This document shows positions 1 to 8,485 of a DNA stretch of 24,158 nucleotides, in pieces (position 1 is the first letter of the stretch; the number at the start of each line of letters is the position of its first letter). The position numbers were made by a program, and so were the translations under genes. Under the pieces are notes generated by a model. It saw nothing but the letters and a program-made list of their open reading frames with translations, had not been told where the DNA came from and ran no database searches. Source of the DNA: Dolichospermum compactum NIES-806 (lineage in GTDB: Bacteria; Cyanobacteriota; Cyanobacteriia; Cyanobacteriales; Nostocaceae). Location: the NCBI RefSeq assembly GCF_002368115.1, contig NZ_AP018316.1, positions 3,011,457 through 3,035,614 of the forward strand. The letters are read 5' to 3'.

Positions 1-204
1 GTGTGACACTTGCGTAAGTCCTAGATCTTTAAAACACTTATACAAAAATTTTAAAGCACAAAATCTGGTTTGAATATTCATAATATTTTACTTTCATCGA
101 AATCAATATTTACGCCAAATACAATAAACTTCTGTATGCAGGTTAAGTCTTTTTGAATAATAATAAAACTACAATGATTTGTGTCTAGCAGATACACCCC
201 AACC
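1..204. other. non-coding left edge of window
   Basis: AT-rich stretch with no open frame that looks like a gene on either strand. No strong hairpin or repeat was recognised. It lies downstream of the small minus-strand gene that ends at 205. Confidence 0.4.
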
Positions 205-390
205 TCACTCTCTTCTCACTTGATTGACATATTCTAAACATTCTTCAAAATCGTCTCCTGCCCATTCTGGGGATGTTTTCAGGAAATCTAACAATGATTC
301 TACAGTATTTTGATGCTGTTTTTTTTGTTGTTCAATTTCTAAAATTGCTTGAGCTTGAGCAAAAGCCACTAACAACACTTGTTCTAACAT
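205..390 (-). CDS. small hypothetical protein, antitoxin-like C-terminus
   Basis: A 61-residue protein if it starts at the ATG at 390; two GTG codons just upstream could extend it to 402. The ATG is preferred because GGTGAT lies about 4 bases before it and can act as a ribosome binding site. The N-terminal half is helical and Gln/Ala-rich. The C-terminus reads WAGDDFEECLEYVNQ. From memory, this resembles the tail of short cyanobacterial antitoxin-like proteins (W-x-GDD-x-EECL-x-x-V). No toxin partner (PIN, RelE or MazF type) is visible beside it, so it may be an orphan or its partner may lie beyond the left edge. Function is unproven; the antitoxin idea rests only on the tail motif. Confidence 0.55.
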   Translation of the reverse strand: MLEQVLLVAFAQAQAILEIEQQKKQHQNTVESLLDFLKTSPEWAGDDFEECLEYVNQVRRE

Positions 391-402
391 AATTATCACC
401 AC

Positions 403-701
403 TTTGTTAATTTACAGATTATTATATTATTGTACATTAACTTTCACATTGGTAGCTGAATTATGTTGCTATCCGTAATAGAGAGTCAATTAAATTTCAA
501 TTTATTAATCCTGTTATTTATTAAATGAATATCAATATATTAAATATTTAATAAGCGTGTCACAGTCTCTAGTATACTCACCCAATAATTTTGGTGCTTC
601 AGGTGCAGAGGTTGAGATTTTCAAACTTCTCTCTTGAGAAGGATTCTGAAAATATAAATAATCTATAGGATGGATCATATATTTTACCCTGAGTGAAGTT
701 G
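403..701. other. AT-rich intergenic region, possible hidden plus-strand transcript
   Basis: About 300 bases between the small minus-strand gene and a plus-strand terminator. A short minus frame (532-720, 62 codons) exists but has no recognisable domain or ribosome binding site. A 26-codon plus frame from a GTG at 557 also exists, without a Shine-Dalgarno sequence. The terminator at the right end points into this region as the possible body of a small RNA. Confidence 0.3.
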
Positions 702-741
702 GGCTTGGTTTACCCTCCAAGCCTTTTTATTTTTTTTGCTC
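702..741 (+). terminator. rho-independent terminator, plus orientation
   Basis: A perfect 7-bp stem GGCTTGG / CCAAGCC with an 8-base loop is followed on the plus strand by TTTTTATTTTTTTT. On the minus strand the hairpin is followed by CAACTTC, so it cannot serve the minus-strand hydrolase gene as a classical terminator. No plus-strand gene is visible upstream. Confidence 0.7.
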
Positions 742-754
742 GTCCTTCAACCTA

Positions 755-2419
755 TTATTTATCGGCTGTCATACCTGGACCTTGTGCTTCTTGTATCATC
801 TCAGGAGAAAGTTCTCGCACTGTGCGAAAGGGAAATAGACGAGTTGAGGAAATTTGAGCATAGTCGGAAGTCAAAAAAGGAGCATATTGACTAGCTTCAG
901 GGGTTAACTGTGCTGCCATTGCTAGGGTGATACCTTTGAGAAATTTCCGCACATCTTTAGCTTGTTCTCCAACTACTTCTTTGTTCAAGATAGGTGTATT
1001 TGGTTTCCCCATTTGATATGGAGTCAGACTAGGATCTATGATGCTTAAATGAGAAGCACCAACCACACCCACCAACCATTTTGGGGAGGGAATTTTCGCA
1101 AACCCCGTAACTTGTTCAGTTAATGCAGGGGTAATTTTATCTGCGGAACTAGAGAGGATTAATGTGGGAATTTGTACTTTTGTTAACCCAGTTTCCCCAA
1201 ACATTAAAGAGGTGGTAGGATTAAGAGCGATCGCCTGTTTAATTCTCCCATCTCGCAATTGATAGGTTTTTCCTGGTAATGCTTGAGCCACACATTGAAG
1301 AGTTTCACCTAAATTGTCCTTAGCTAAGTTTGGCTGACAGCGTTGTTTGAGGTTTTCGATTTGTAATTCACCCCCAGCTAATGCTAAAGCCGTTCCCCCA
1401 CCAAAGGAATAACCTACAACCATAACGTTATTCGTTGCCAGTTTTCCCTGTAGGGGATTGTTCGCAGTTTGGTTAAGTTTTTCCAGTTCATCAACAATAA
1501 AACTGACATCTTTGGGACGGTCTAAAAATTCTTGGGGTGCAACAAGTTGTTTTCTACCTTTGCTGACTGCTTTAAAAGTAGTTTCATTACTACCAGGATG
1601 TTCCAAAGCCGCAACAACATAACCATGAGAAGCCAAATGTTCGGCTAAATAACGCAAGTCAGTCCGCACCGAACCCCAACCATGAGAAAAGACAATTAAA
1701 GGTTTATTTACACTAGCAGCGGTAGAGAAATAAACATCCAGGGGAATTTGTCGTTGACGCTTTTGGTCATTGAAATTTAACTTGAGTGTCTGTACCTGTG
1801 CGCTTCCTGCTTGAGTAGGATCTAGAGAATAGGCAACTTTGATATCTTTAGGGTTAACTTGGGGAGAAAGACCAAACATAAACCGCTGAGTGCGGACAAA
1901 TGCACCATTTAAACTCCCCGCTACAGTTAAAGCCTGGGGTAAATTAATTTCTAGGCGTTTGCTGGGATAGGCAGCAATAAAACTTAGTATAGATAAACCC
2001 TGTGGAGAATTAGCAGCTAAAACCAATCCCCCTTTCATCGCTTGTAGTCCCGCCTGATCTCGACGGGTAATAGCGGTCGAGATATCACTGAGAATTGTAG
2101 TCCCAATTTGGGTATTGATTAATCTATCTAAAGTAGCAACATTGATGGGAATTCGGATTTTTAGTCCCTCTAACAAAAAACGACGTTGTTCTTCAGTCAT
2201 TCTCTTGGTATAAGTTCCTAAACTATCTGGTAATTTGCCAGTTTCCGTAGATTTTTTTAACTCTTCCAAGGACGCAGATTCCTCCAGTTGTCCATAACGA
2301 ATCACAACCGTATCTGCTGCGTGTACAGAAGAATTAACTCCAAAAAATGGTGTCAGCGCGACAACACAAAATGCTCCTGCAAATACCTTAAAATTCTTCC
2401 AGCTTTTCTCTGTGAACAT
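755..2419 (-). CDS. secreted alpha/beta hydrolase, DUF1400 type
   Basis: A 554-residue protein with an N-terminal signal peptide: basic start, hydrophobic core about 11-27, then SVHAAD as a likely cleavage site near 34-35. Residues 36-140 match the layout of the cyanobacterial DUF1400 domain that precedes an alpha/beta hydrolase fold. The catalytic parts are visible: HG oxyanion segment FSHGWG at 244-249, nucleophile elbow GYSFGG with Ser338, acid Asp427 in SSADKITP, and His457 in GASHLS. The arrangement resembles PAF-acetylhydrolase or dienelactone-hydrolase-like lipases and esterases, acting in the periplasm or outside the cell. The substrate is unknown. It is a single-gene unit on the minus strand. 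Family level is secure; the exact reaction is not. Confidence 0.88.
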   Translation of the reverse strand: MFTEKSWKNFKVFAGAFCVVALTPFFGVNSSVHAADTVVIRYGQLEESASLEELKKSTETGKLPDSLGTYTKRMTEEQRRFLLEGLKIRIPINVATLDRLINTQIGTTILSDISTAITRRDQAGLQAMKGGLVLAANSPQGLSILSFIAAYPSKRLEINLPQALTVAGSLNGAFVRTQRFMFGLSPQVNPKDIKVAYSLDPTQAGSAQVQTLKLNFNDQKRQRQIPLDVYFSTAASVNKPLIVFSHGWGSVRTDLRYLAEHLASHGYVVAALEHPGSNETTFKAVSKGRKQLVAPQEFLDRPKDVSFIVDELEKLNQTANNPLQGKLATNNVMVVGYSFGGGTALALAGGELQIENLKQRCQPNLAKDNLGETLQCVAQALPGKTYQLRDGRIKQAIALNPTTSLMFGETGLTKVQIPTLILSSSADKITPALTEQVTGFAKIPSPKWLVGVVGASHLSIIDPSLTPYQMGKPNTPILNKEVVGEQAKDVRKFLKGITLAMAAQLTPEASQYAPFLTSDYAQISSTRLFPFRTVRELSPEMIQEAQGPGMTADK

Positions 2420-2774
2420 CTTTAATATTGCCCTTCAAATTAGGAGATTCTATCTGATTTTACGGTTTTTATCCCACACTCAGACACCCCATTTCTGAAT
2501 CAGCAAATCCTATAGATGCAATAGACAAAATAGAATACATCCATGATTAATGATCTTAATATCGATAAGTAGGTGGGCGTTAAAAATTGTCGTTGGGGCA
2601 AGGGAACAGGGAACTCTTAACAGGGAACAGGAAGAGAGTTTTGAGTGATTTTACTTTTCTTCACATACCTTTAAATTTTTCTGTTCACCTACTTAATAAT
2701 TCCATAACATTATTGAAATCTTTAAATTTCCGCATATTTATTTATCTTAGCTTCATAAATAGAAGTGTAGAAAT
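2420..2774. other. intergenic, promoter side of the hydrolase gene
   Basis: AT-rich spacer that must hold the minus-strand promoter of the hydrolase gene, although no clear box was singled out. It contains a short run of heptamer-spaced AACAGGG units at 2605-2632. A plus-strand frame of 69 codons (2587-2796) begins inside these repeats and has no domain features, so it is not called. Confidence 0.4.
2605..2632. repeat. degenerate 7-bp tandem repeat (AACAGGG)
   Basis: Four consecutive 7-base units: AACAGGG, AACTCTT, AACAGGG, AACAGGA. Same period as the other heptamer repeats in the window but a different unit. Confidence 0.6.
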
Positions 2775-2795
2775 TAGTACCGTAGTACGGTACTA
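2775..2795. promoter_or_regulatory. 21-bp palindrome, possible operator
   Basis: Two perfect 10-base arms, TAGTACCGTA and TACGGTACTA, around a single G. Perfect symmetry over 20 paired positions is typical of a dimeric regulator site or a small dispersed palindromic element. It lies between the hydrolase promoter region and the terminator of the next minus-strand gene. No regulator is assigned. Confidence 0.4.
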
Positions 2796-2826
2796 AAAAC
2801 TCAAGAACCTGATTACACAGGCTCTT
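2796..2826 (-). terminator. rho-independent terminator for the 2866-4125 gene
   Basis: Read on the minus strand: stem AGAGCCTG / CAGGTTCT (one G-U pair) around a 6-base loop, then TGAGTTTTTAG. It sits about 40 bases after the stop codon of the minus-strand gene that ends at 2866. Confidence 0.65.
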
Positions 2827-2865
2827 CAGGAGATATTTAATTTTTGTTTGACTCATGCAGTTGTA

Positions 2866-4125
2866 TTAAAGCTTTTGTCCTGTGTAGATAGAGCGAACTT
2901 CACCGTTACGACGAACAATAACTTCTCCGTTACTGACTTCTACTAGTGTCCAACCTGTAGTACCAATATTTTCACCCAGATTAATTCGGCGACTAATACC
3001 ATCTACCTTAAACAAAGCCACAGATTTATTACCCAACTCTAATAGTCCCTCTAATTGTGCAGAATAGCTAGGTGCTAAAACCTGTTGTGGTATATTATTG
3101 GGTTCTTTTACAGGCGCAGGAGGAACTATCGTTGGTAATTTCGGTGGTGCGACCTTCAGCGGTTGAGGACTAACCGCTGCTGGTTTGAGATTAACCTGTG
3201 GTGTTTTAGTTACGGACTTAATTGCTGGTTGTATAGTATTAATGGTAGGAGGATTATTAACTGTTAAAGATGAAGGTATGGTAGGTGGTACTGGGACTAT
3301 GGGAACAGTTGGTATTTGATATTTGGGTGCGGGAGACTGATACACTGGAATATATATGCGCTCAACCACATTAGGGGTCGTTAAACGATTATTAGCAGGT
3401 AGCATATTGTTTGCTGCTACAGGTAGTGGTAGGGTTTCTGTTGGTTGGGTATTTGGTAAAGGTAAAGCAGTAGTTTGATTGAGATTAACAGTGGGAAATC
3501 CTGGTTTGGCAATTGTTTTATCATTGGTTCTGCCTTGCTGTTCTATGACAGTTAAGGCTTCCAACATATAATTTACTAAGTCTAACTGAGGATCTGTGGT
3601 TACAGACGCAGGTGATGGTATCCGGTGATTTGGCAAACTTTGGGAAGTTAATTGGGCATTTATTGTATTTAATAAACCAGACTCGGTTAAGTAGACCATA
3701 CCCAGCGTCCCGATGGTTAGGCTTAATCCCATAAATATAAGTTTACTTAAACCACTGGTTTGTTGTTGTTCAGTAGTTGTAATTGCTCTGATAGATGGAT
3801 GATTAACCACTAGTGTAGTGGTTTGGACGTTTTTAATAGGTGCAGTAGATTGTAATGGACGATTAAGTTTTGATGGCAAAACCACATCTGGCATTTGAAA
3901 TGTCATGGTTTGCACGGGGACAGATTCGGTTCTCTCTCTATGATGATTTCGCTTGCTTCGACCATCAAGAATGTTGTCAATATCATGAAAAAGTTCATCC
4001 ATTAAGCTTTCAGCATAGCTTTCTATTGTCCAAGGCTCGTTATTAACGAAATCTATGCCTAAGGACATACTGGCGCTATCGGACGCTTCTGAAACAAGTA
4101 AATCAGCGCTGGATTTGGGTAACAT
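2866..4125 (-). CDS. membrane-anchored proline-rich protein with GspC/PilP-like C-terminal domain
   Basis: A 419-residue protein. Residues 1-125 are polar and presumably cytoplasmic, with an acidic patch near 40-55. One membrane segment at about 129-147 is followed by a long Pro/Thr/Asn-rich linker at about 160-350. The last 60 residues form a compact beta-rich domain (GNKSVALFKVDG ... RRINLGENIG ... GWTLVEV ... EVIVRRNGEVRSIYTGQKL). This pattern, with a repeated small-strand layout ending in RNGE, resembles the HR domain of GspC and the periplasmic domain of PilP. Those proteins link inner-membrane assembly platforms to secretins in type II secretion and type IV pili. A role in the pilus or secretion machinery is therefore inferred, not shown. 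It is a monocistronic unit with its own terminator. Confidence 0.7.
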   Translation of the reverse strand: MLPKSSADLLVSEASDSASMSLGIDFVNNEPWTIESYAESLMDELFHDIDNILDGRSKRNHHRERTESVPVQTMTFQMPDVVLPSKLNRPLQSTAPIKNVQTTTLVVNHPSIRAITTTEQQQTSGLSKLIFMGLSLTIGTLGMVYLTESGLLNTINAQLTSQSLPNHRIPSPASVTTDPQLDLVNYMLEALTVIEQQGRTNDKTIAKPGFPTVNLNQTTALPLPNTQPTETLPLPVAANNMLPANNRLTTPNVVERIYIPVYQSPAPKYQIPTVPIVPVPPTIPSSLTVNNPPTINTIQPAIKSVTKTPQVNLKPAAVSPQPLKVAPPKLPTIVPPAPVKEPNNIPQQVLAPSYSAQLEGLLELGNKSVALFKVDGISRRINLGENIGTTGWTLVEVSNGEVIVRRNGEVRSIYTGQKL

Positions 4126-4307
4126 AGGCTTTTCGGTTGTAGCTGAAGATAATGAGAGGACAAATTTGCTACTTCCTGGAAATCAACTACTTTTTTAATT
4201 GAACAGCTGATTTTTCTTGCCAGAGTCCAGGATTTGATTAGCTAATGGTATTAAATTGTACTCTGTTATGGAAATTTTGGTGAAATTAGTTAGGAAAATT
4301 TATAGGA

Positions 4308-4328
4308 GTTGTCCGGTGTCCGTTGTCC
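4308..4328. repeat. short 7-bp tandem repeat (GTTGTCC type)
   Basis: Three adjacent heptamers, GTTGTCC, GGTGTCC and GTTGTCC, in the gap downstream of mnmG. Confidence 0.6.
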
Positions 4329-4380
4329 AAGAGAAGGAATAAGGAAGAAAAAAATTTTCCATACTAGAATATTTGTCCTC

Positions 4381-4408
4381 CCTATTACCCATTACCTATT
4401 ACCTGTTA
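4381..4408. repeat. 7-bp tandem repeat overlapping the 3' end of mnmG
   Basis: Four heptamers, CCTATTA, CCCATTA, CCTATTA and CCTGTTA. The last units encode the final residues (TVTGNR) and the stop codon of mnmG on the minus strand. Confidence 0.65.
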
Positions 4409-6299
4409 CCGTCTTGTTTTTAGCTACTTCTAAATATATCAAAAGAGCGTTGATATCGGCTGGGTTAACTCCGCCAATTCTTGCTGCTTGTCCAATTGTG
4501 AGGGGTTTAACTTTGTTGAGTTTTTCTCTGGACTCTTTAGATAAAGTCTCAATGGCTGAGTAGTCCAAATCACTAGATAGTTGGCGATTTGCTTGACGGG
4601 CAACTTGGTCAATTTGGTTTTGCTGTCTGGCTAAATAACCAGCGTATTTGATGTCAATTTCTGCCCCTTCTTTTTCAGCTTGTTTAAGACTGGGGTTATC
4701 AAGTCCGTGACGTTCTAAATCAATGTAATGGATACCTGAACGACGCAGTAAATCAGCCAGGGTAATAGAACCTCTAATTACTTCTTGAGTATCGTGAGCG
4801 ATCGCTTGTCCCACTGCCTCATGCTCTTTTATTCTAGTACCATGCAGGCGTTTTTTCTCCCCTGTAATTTGTTCTTGTTTTTGACTATACAAATCCCAAC
4901 GTCGGTCATCAATTAAACCTATTTCCCGTCCTAACGGTGTCATGCGGATATCAGCATTATCAGAACGCAGTAATAAACGATACTCTGACCGACTGGTGAG
5001 CATTCGATAAGGTTCGCGTAAATCCTTCGTACACAAGTCATCAATTAACGTGCCAATATAACTTTGTTCACGGGGGAAAATAATCATTTCCTCACCCCGG
5101 ACAAACCGCACTGCATTGATTCCTGCTACTATACCTTGGGCAGCAGCTTCTTCATAACCAGTCGTCCCATTTACCTGCCCGGCACAAAATAACCCTGGGA
5201 TTTTCTTGGTCATCAAGGTAGGAAAACACTGAGTTGCGGGCAAATAATCATACTCTACAGCATAAGCCGGACGCAACATCACACAATTTTCCAAACCAGT
5301 CAGACTCCGCAACATCAAAATTTGCAAAGTTTCGGGTAAACCAGTGGAAAAACCTTGAATATACAATTCAGGAATATCTCTTCCTTCCGGTTCAATAAAG
5401 ATTTGGTGACTTTCCTTATCGGCAAAGCGGACAATCTTATCTTCAATACTCGGACAATAGCGAGGTCCTTTTGCTTCCACCCAACCACCATACACCGGCG
5501 ACAGATGCAAATTTTCCCGAATTAACCGATGAGTTTCTGGGGTTGTCCGGGTCATGTGACAAGGCATTTGTTCCCGTTCTACCCACACTTCGGGGTCAAA
5601 ACTGAACCATCGCACAGCTTCGTCTCCCGGTTGAATTTCCATTTTACTGTAATCAACGGAACGCTTATCAACCCGTGCTGGTGTCCCAGTTTTCAGTCTG
5701 CCGGTTTCAAATCCTAAACGATTCAAAGTTTGTGTTAATCCTTCCGCTGCAAACTCTCCCGCGCGTCCTGCGGCCATGGATTTATTCCCCACCCAAATTT
5801 TACCGCCCAAAAATGTGCCAGTGGTGAGAATTACCGCTTTACAGTGAAAAGATACGCCAAAATAGGTTTCTAAACCAATAACTTCATTACTATCATTTAA
5901 GATTAAATCCGTCACCATGCCTTCCCGAATTGTCAAATTCTCCTGATTTTCGACAATTCCCTTCATTATCGCTGCATATTCCCGCTTATCAGTTTGCGCC
6001 CGTAATGCCCATACCGCTGGACCCCGTGAAGAGTTGAGGATGCGTTTTTGTAGGTATGTCCGGTCTGCCATTTTGCCAATTTCCCCACCCAAAGCATCTA
6101 TTTCATGGGTTAATTGGGACTTAGCAGGACCACCCACTGCGGGGTTACAGGGTTGCCAAGCGATTTTATCTAAATTTAGGGTCAATAGCAGAGTCCGACA
6201 ACCGAGGCGGGCAGTGGCAAGCGCTGCTTCGCAACCGGCGTGACCTGCACCGACGACAATCACATCATAAGCGTCTCGGAATTCAGCGGAATTGTGCAT
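4392..6299 (-). CDS. mnmG: tRNA uridine-5-carboxymethylaminomethyl modification enzyme MnmG (GidA)
   Basis: FAD-dependent enzyme that, together with MnmE, installs the carboxymethylaminomethyl group on wobble uridine 34 of tRNAs. About 635 residues from the ATG at 6299, close to the usual 620-640. An in-frame ATG at 6305 would add two residues; the chosen start gives the MHNSAEF beginning I associate with cyanobacterial homologues. Visible motifs (numbered from 6299): dinucleotide-binding GAGHAG at 17-22, CNPAVGG at 51-57, PRYCPSIEDK at 279-288, GTTGYEEAAAQG at 378-389, and the C-terminal helical domain that contacts MnmE. No Shine-Dalgarno sequence is obvious. The last residues are encoded by a tandem heptamer repeat, so the tail is probably variable between strains. 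mnmE is not in the window. Confidence 0.97.
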   Translation of the reverse strand: MHNSAEFRDAYDVIVVGAGHAGCEAALATARLGCRTLLLTLNLDKIAWQPCNPAVGGPAKSQLTHEIDALGGEIGKMADRTYLQKRILNSSRGPAVWALRAQTDKREYAAIMKGIVENQENLTIREGMVTDLILNDSNEVIGLETYFGVSFHCKAVILTTGTFLGGKIWVGNKSMAAGRAGEFAAEGLTQTLNRLGFETGRLKTGTPARVDKRSVDYSKMEIQPGDEAVRWFSFDPEVWVEREQMPCHMTRTTPETHRLIRENLHLSPVYGGWVEAKGPRYCPSIEDKIVRFADKESHQIFIEPEGRDIPELYIQGFSTGLPETLQILMLRSLTGLENCVMLRPAYAVEYDYLPATQCFPTLMTKKIPGLFCAGQVNGTTGYEEAAAQGIVAGINAVRFVRGEEMIIFPREQSYIGTLIDDLCTKDLREPYRMLTSRSEYRLLLRSDNADIRMTPLGREIGLIDDRRWDLYSQKQEQITGEKKRLHGTRIKEHEAVGQAIAHDTQEVIRGSITLADLLRRSGIHYIDLERHGLDNPSLKQAEKEGAEIDIKYAGYLARQQNQIDQVARQANRQLSSDLDYSAIETLSKESREKLNKVKPLTIGQAARIGGVNPADINALLIYLEVAKNKTVTGNR

Positions 6300-6609
6300 G
6301 GTCATAACCAATTAAGAATTAAAAATTAAAAGTTTAAAAAGCTAGTTACATTCAGTATTTTAGCCTATATTTAGGGGCGATTTCAGTTTTTACTAGCTTA
6401 GTTACAGAAGTAGTAACGAGAGAATTATTGTTTAGTTGTAGCAGATATAAGGTTTATTGAGGGTTGAACTGTAGTAATGGGTAAGAAAATTTACCGGATA
6501 TTTACAATTAATCAATTTATGGTTATGAATTTTTATTTAAGCTAAAAAGATTAAGTTAAAATACACTGTGTCAGGTTTATTTTTGAAAATATCATTTAGA
6601 TGTAAAAAC

Positions 6610-7794
6610 ATGAAAATCAATCAACTAAGCTATTATGACCATAAAAGAGAATGGCGGCTTGAGCCAATCCGGTTTTCTGAATTAAATCTTTTAGTGGGTG
6701 TTTCTGGTGTTGGTAAAACTAGAATTTTACAAGCAATACTTGATTTACAAAAAATATCTGAGGGTAAATCACTCAATGGTATTGAATGGGATGTATACTT
6801 TACTTATGAAAATAATCAATATCATTGGAGTGGTGAGTTTGAGTGCAATATTTCAGATGGTTTAATCTTGGAAGATCTAGAAGATAAATTTTCTAATAAT
6901 AGTAATGTCAATATGAAGAAGGAGTCTTTATCTAAAAATGGAGAGTTAATAATAGATAGAAATGAAAGCGAAATCAAGTTTAAGAATAATAAGCTACCAA
7001 TCAAGCTTTCAGCAATTCAAAGTGTAGTTGAAACATTAAGTGGAGAACCGGATATAGCCGCAGTTCAGCATGGATTCAAGAAAATTATTTCGACTGAAGA
7101 ATGGGGAAATTCTTATTCGACTAGTATAAATCTTATTTATAATATTCTTGCAGATACAATATTTAATGATGTTTCTTTAGATAAAAGAAGGATGATTATT
7201 CAAAAGTATTATGAATCTAACTTGCCAGTTCAGCTTAAATTATTACTTGCATATTACGAAAAAGATCCAATATTTCAAGGGATTAAAGAAATATTTATAA
7301 ATATATTTGAACAAGTAGAAGATATAAAAATAGAACAAGATGAAGATGAAAGTGAAGAGAATAATTTGGTTATTTCTATTCAAAAAAAAGCTCCTCTAAC
7401 AATTAAAATAAAAGAAAGAGGAGTAAATCATTGGATTAGTCAAAAATATATATCATCTGGTATGTATAAAACCCTAATGCAAATCAGCGAATGTTATTTT
7501 GCTCCTGAAGGATCTATGATGTTAATTGATGAGTTTGAAAATAGTTTAGGAGTGAATTGCATTAATGTTTTAAGTGATTTATTAGCTGAAAGCAGAAATT
7601 TACAATTTATAATCACCAGTCATCATCCTTATATAATCAATAAAGTTGGAATGGAACACTGGAAAATAGTAACTCGTAAGGGTGGTGTAGTAACTGCTAA
7701 AGATGCAAAAGATTTTGGACTAGGTAAATCCAGACATGAAGCATTTATGCAATTGATTAATCTCGATGAATATAATGAAGGAATATCAGCATAA
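6610..7794 (+). CDS. AAA/OLD-type ATPase, first gene of a putative defence pair
   Basis: A 394-residue protein from the ATG at 6610; a GTG at 6568 would add 14 residues but lacks support. The N-terminus (MKINQLSYYDHKREW...) resembles the opening strand of ABC-like AAA_21/AAA_15 ATPases. Walker A GVSGVGKT at about 30-37, signature-like SSGMYKTL near 283-290, Walker B SMMLIDEFEN near 302-311, and an H-loop-like TSHHP at 336-340. Residues 75-250 form a divergent helical and charged insertion with an acidic run (EQDEDESEEN) near 242-251. The stop codon overlaps the start of the next gene by one base, so the two are probably translated together. OLD-like ATPases paired with TOPRIM proteins occur in AbiL, PARIS and related anti-phage systems. 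Codon use is markedly A/T-rich compared with mnmG and the ferredoxin gene. Function in defence is inferred. Confidence 0.85.
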   Translation: MKINQLSYYDHKREWRLEPIRFSELNLLVGVSGVGKTRILQAILDLQKISEGKSLNGIEWDVYFTYENNQYHWSGEFECNISDGLILEDLEDKFSNNSNVNMKKESLSKNGELIIDRNESEIKFKNNKLPIKLSAIQSVVETLSGEPDIAAVQHGFKKIISTEEWGNSYSTSINLIYNILADTIFNDVSLDKRRMIIQKYYESNLPVQLKLLLAYYEKDPIFQGIKEIFINIFEQVEDIKIEQDEDESEENNLVISIQKKAPLTIKIKERGVNHWISQKYISSGMYKTLMQISECYFAPEGSMMLIDEFENSLGVNCINVLSDLLAESRNLQFIITSHHPYIINKVGMEHWKIVTRKGGVVTAKDAKDFGLGKSRHEAFMQLINLDEYNEGISA

Positions 7795-8468
7795 TGAATA
7801 TCTATTTTCTTGTCGAGGGAGATACTGAAGAAAAAGTTTATAAAGCTTGGCTTAAGTATCTTCTACCAGAATTAACACGAATTGGACTACCCCATCAAGT
7901 TGATCATAATAACTATTATCTTTTGAATACAAAAGGTCAACCGGGAATAATTTATAGACATTTACCTGATGCTATTGCAAATATTCAAGGGTATAGTAAA
8001 TATAATTATCTTGTCATTTGTTTAGATGCAGAAGAAGTTACTATTGATTATAAAAAAAAAGAAATTTATAAATGTTTAAAGTCTCAGAATATTGATTTAG
8101 GAAATATCCAATTTCATATCATTGTTCAAAATCGGTGCTTTGACACCTGGTGCTTAGGAAATAAAGGAATTTACCCTTTACAGCCAGAAATTAGTCCATT
8201 GTTAGATTATACAAATTATTACGATGTTTCAGTTAATTGTCCAGAAATTATGGGTAAACAAAATTTTAATACTCATGCTCAATTTCATAAGGATTATTTA
8301 AAAGAATTGTTTAAGATCAACAATCTTAAACATTATAAAATTACTAATGAAGTCATAAAAGAAGAATATTTAGAACAATTAATAGCCAGGGTTCAAAATG
8401 AAACTGAGCATTTACCTACCTTTCAAACTTTCATAGAATTTTGTAATATGATTAAATCAAAGTTGTGA
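7794..8468 (+). CDS. TOPRIM-like (DUF4276-like) protein, second gene of a putative defence pair
   Basis: A 224-residue protein whose ATG overlaps the stop of the ATPase gene. It opens with YFLVEGDTEEKVYKAWL: the Glu8-Gly-Asp-Thr-Glu12 segment after a beta strand is the first TOPRIM motif. A second strand ending in an acidic cluster, YLVICLDAEE with Asp78, Glu80 and Glu81, fits the metal-binding D-x-D/E part. CFDTWCLGN at 115-123 resembles the aromatic 'F-E-x-W-L-L-A-D' motif of DUF4276/RloB-like proteins. These features suggest a metal-dependent nuclease-type fold used as the effector of the ATPase, as in OLD, AbiL and PARIS-like systems. It is strongly A/T-rich, like its partner. The family is assigned by motif only; nuclease activity and target are unknown. 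Confidence 0.75.
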   Translation: MNIYFLVEGDTEEKVYKAWLKYLLPELTRIGLPHQVDHNNYYLLNTKGQPGIIYRHLPDAIANIQGYSKYNYLVICLDAEEVTIDYKKKEIYKCLKSQNIDLGNIQFHIIVQNRCFDTWCLGNKGIYPLQPEISPLLDYTNYYDVSVNCPEIMGKQNFNTHAQFHKDYLKELFKINNLKHYKITNEVIKEEYLEQLIARVQNETEHLPTFQTFIEFCNMIKSKL

Positions 8469-8485
8469 AAATAACTAATGCCAGG

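Noticed and set aside
532..720. 62-codon minus-strand frame
   Set aside because: It starts within the plus-strand terminator hairpin and lacks domain features and a Shine-Dalgarno sequence; cannot be supported as a gene.
2587..2796. 69-codon plus-strand frame
   Set aside because: It begins in heptamer-spaced repeats and continues in AT-rich spacer; no domain, no ribosome binding site.
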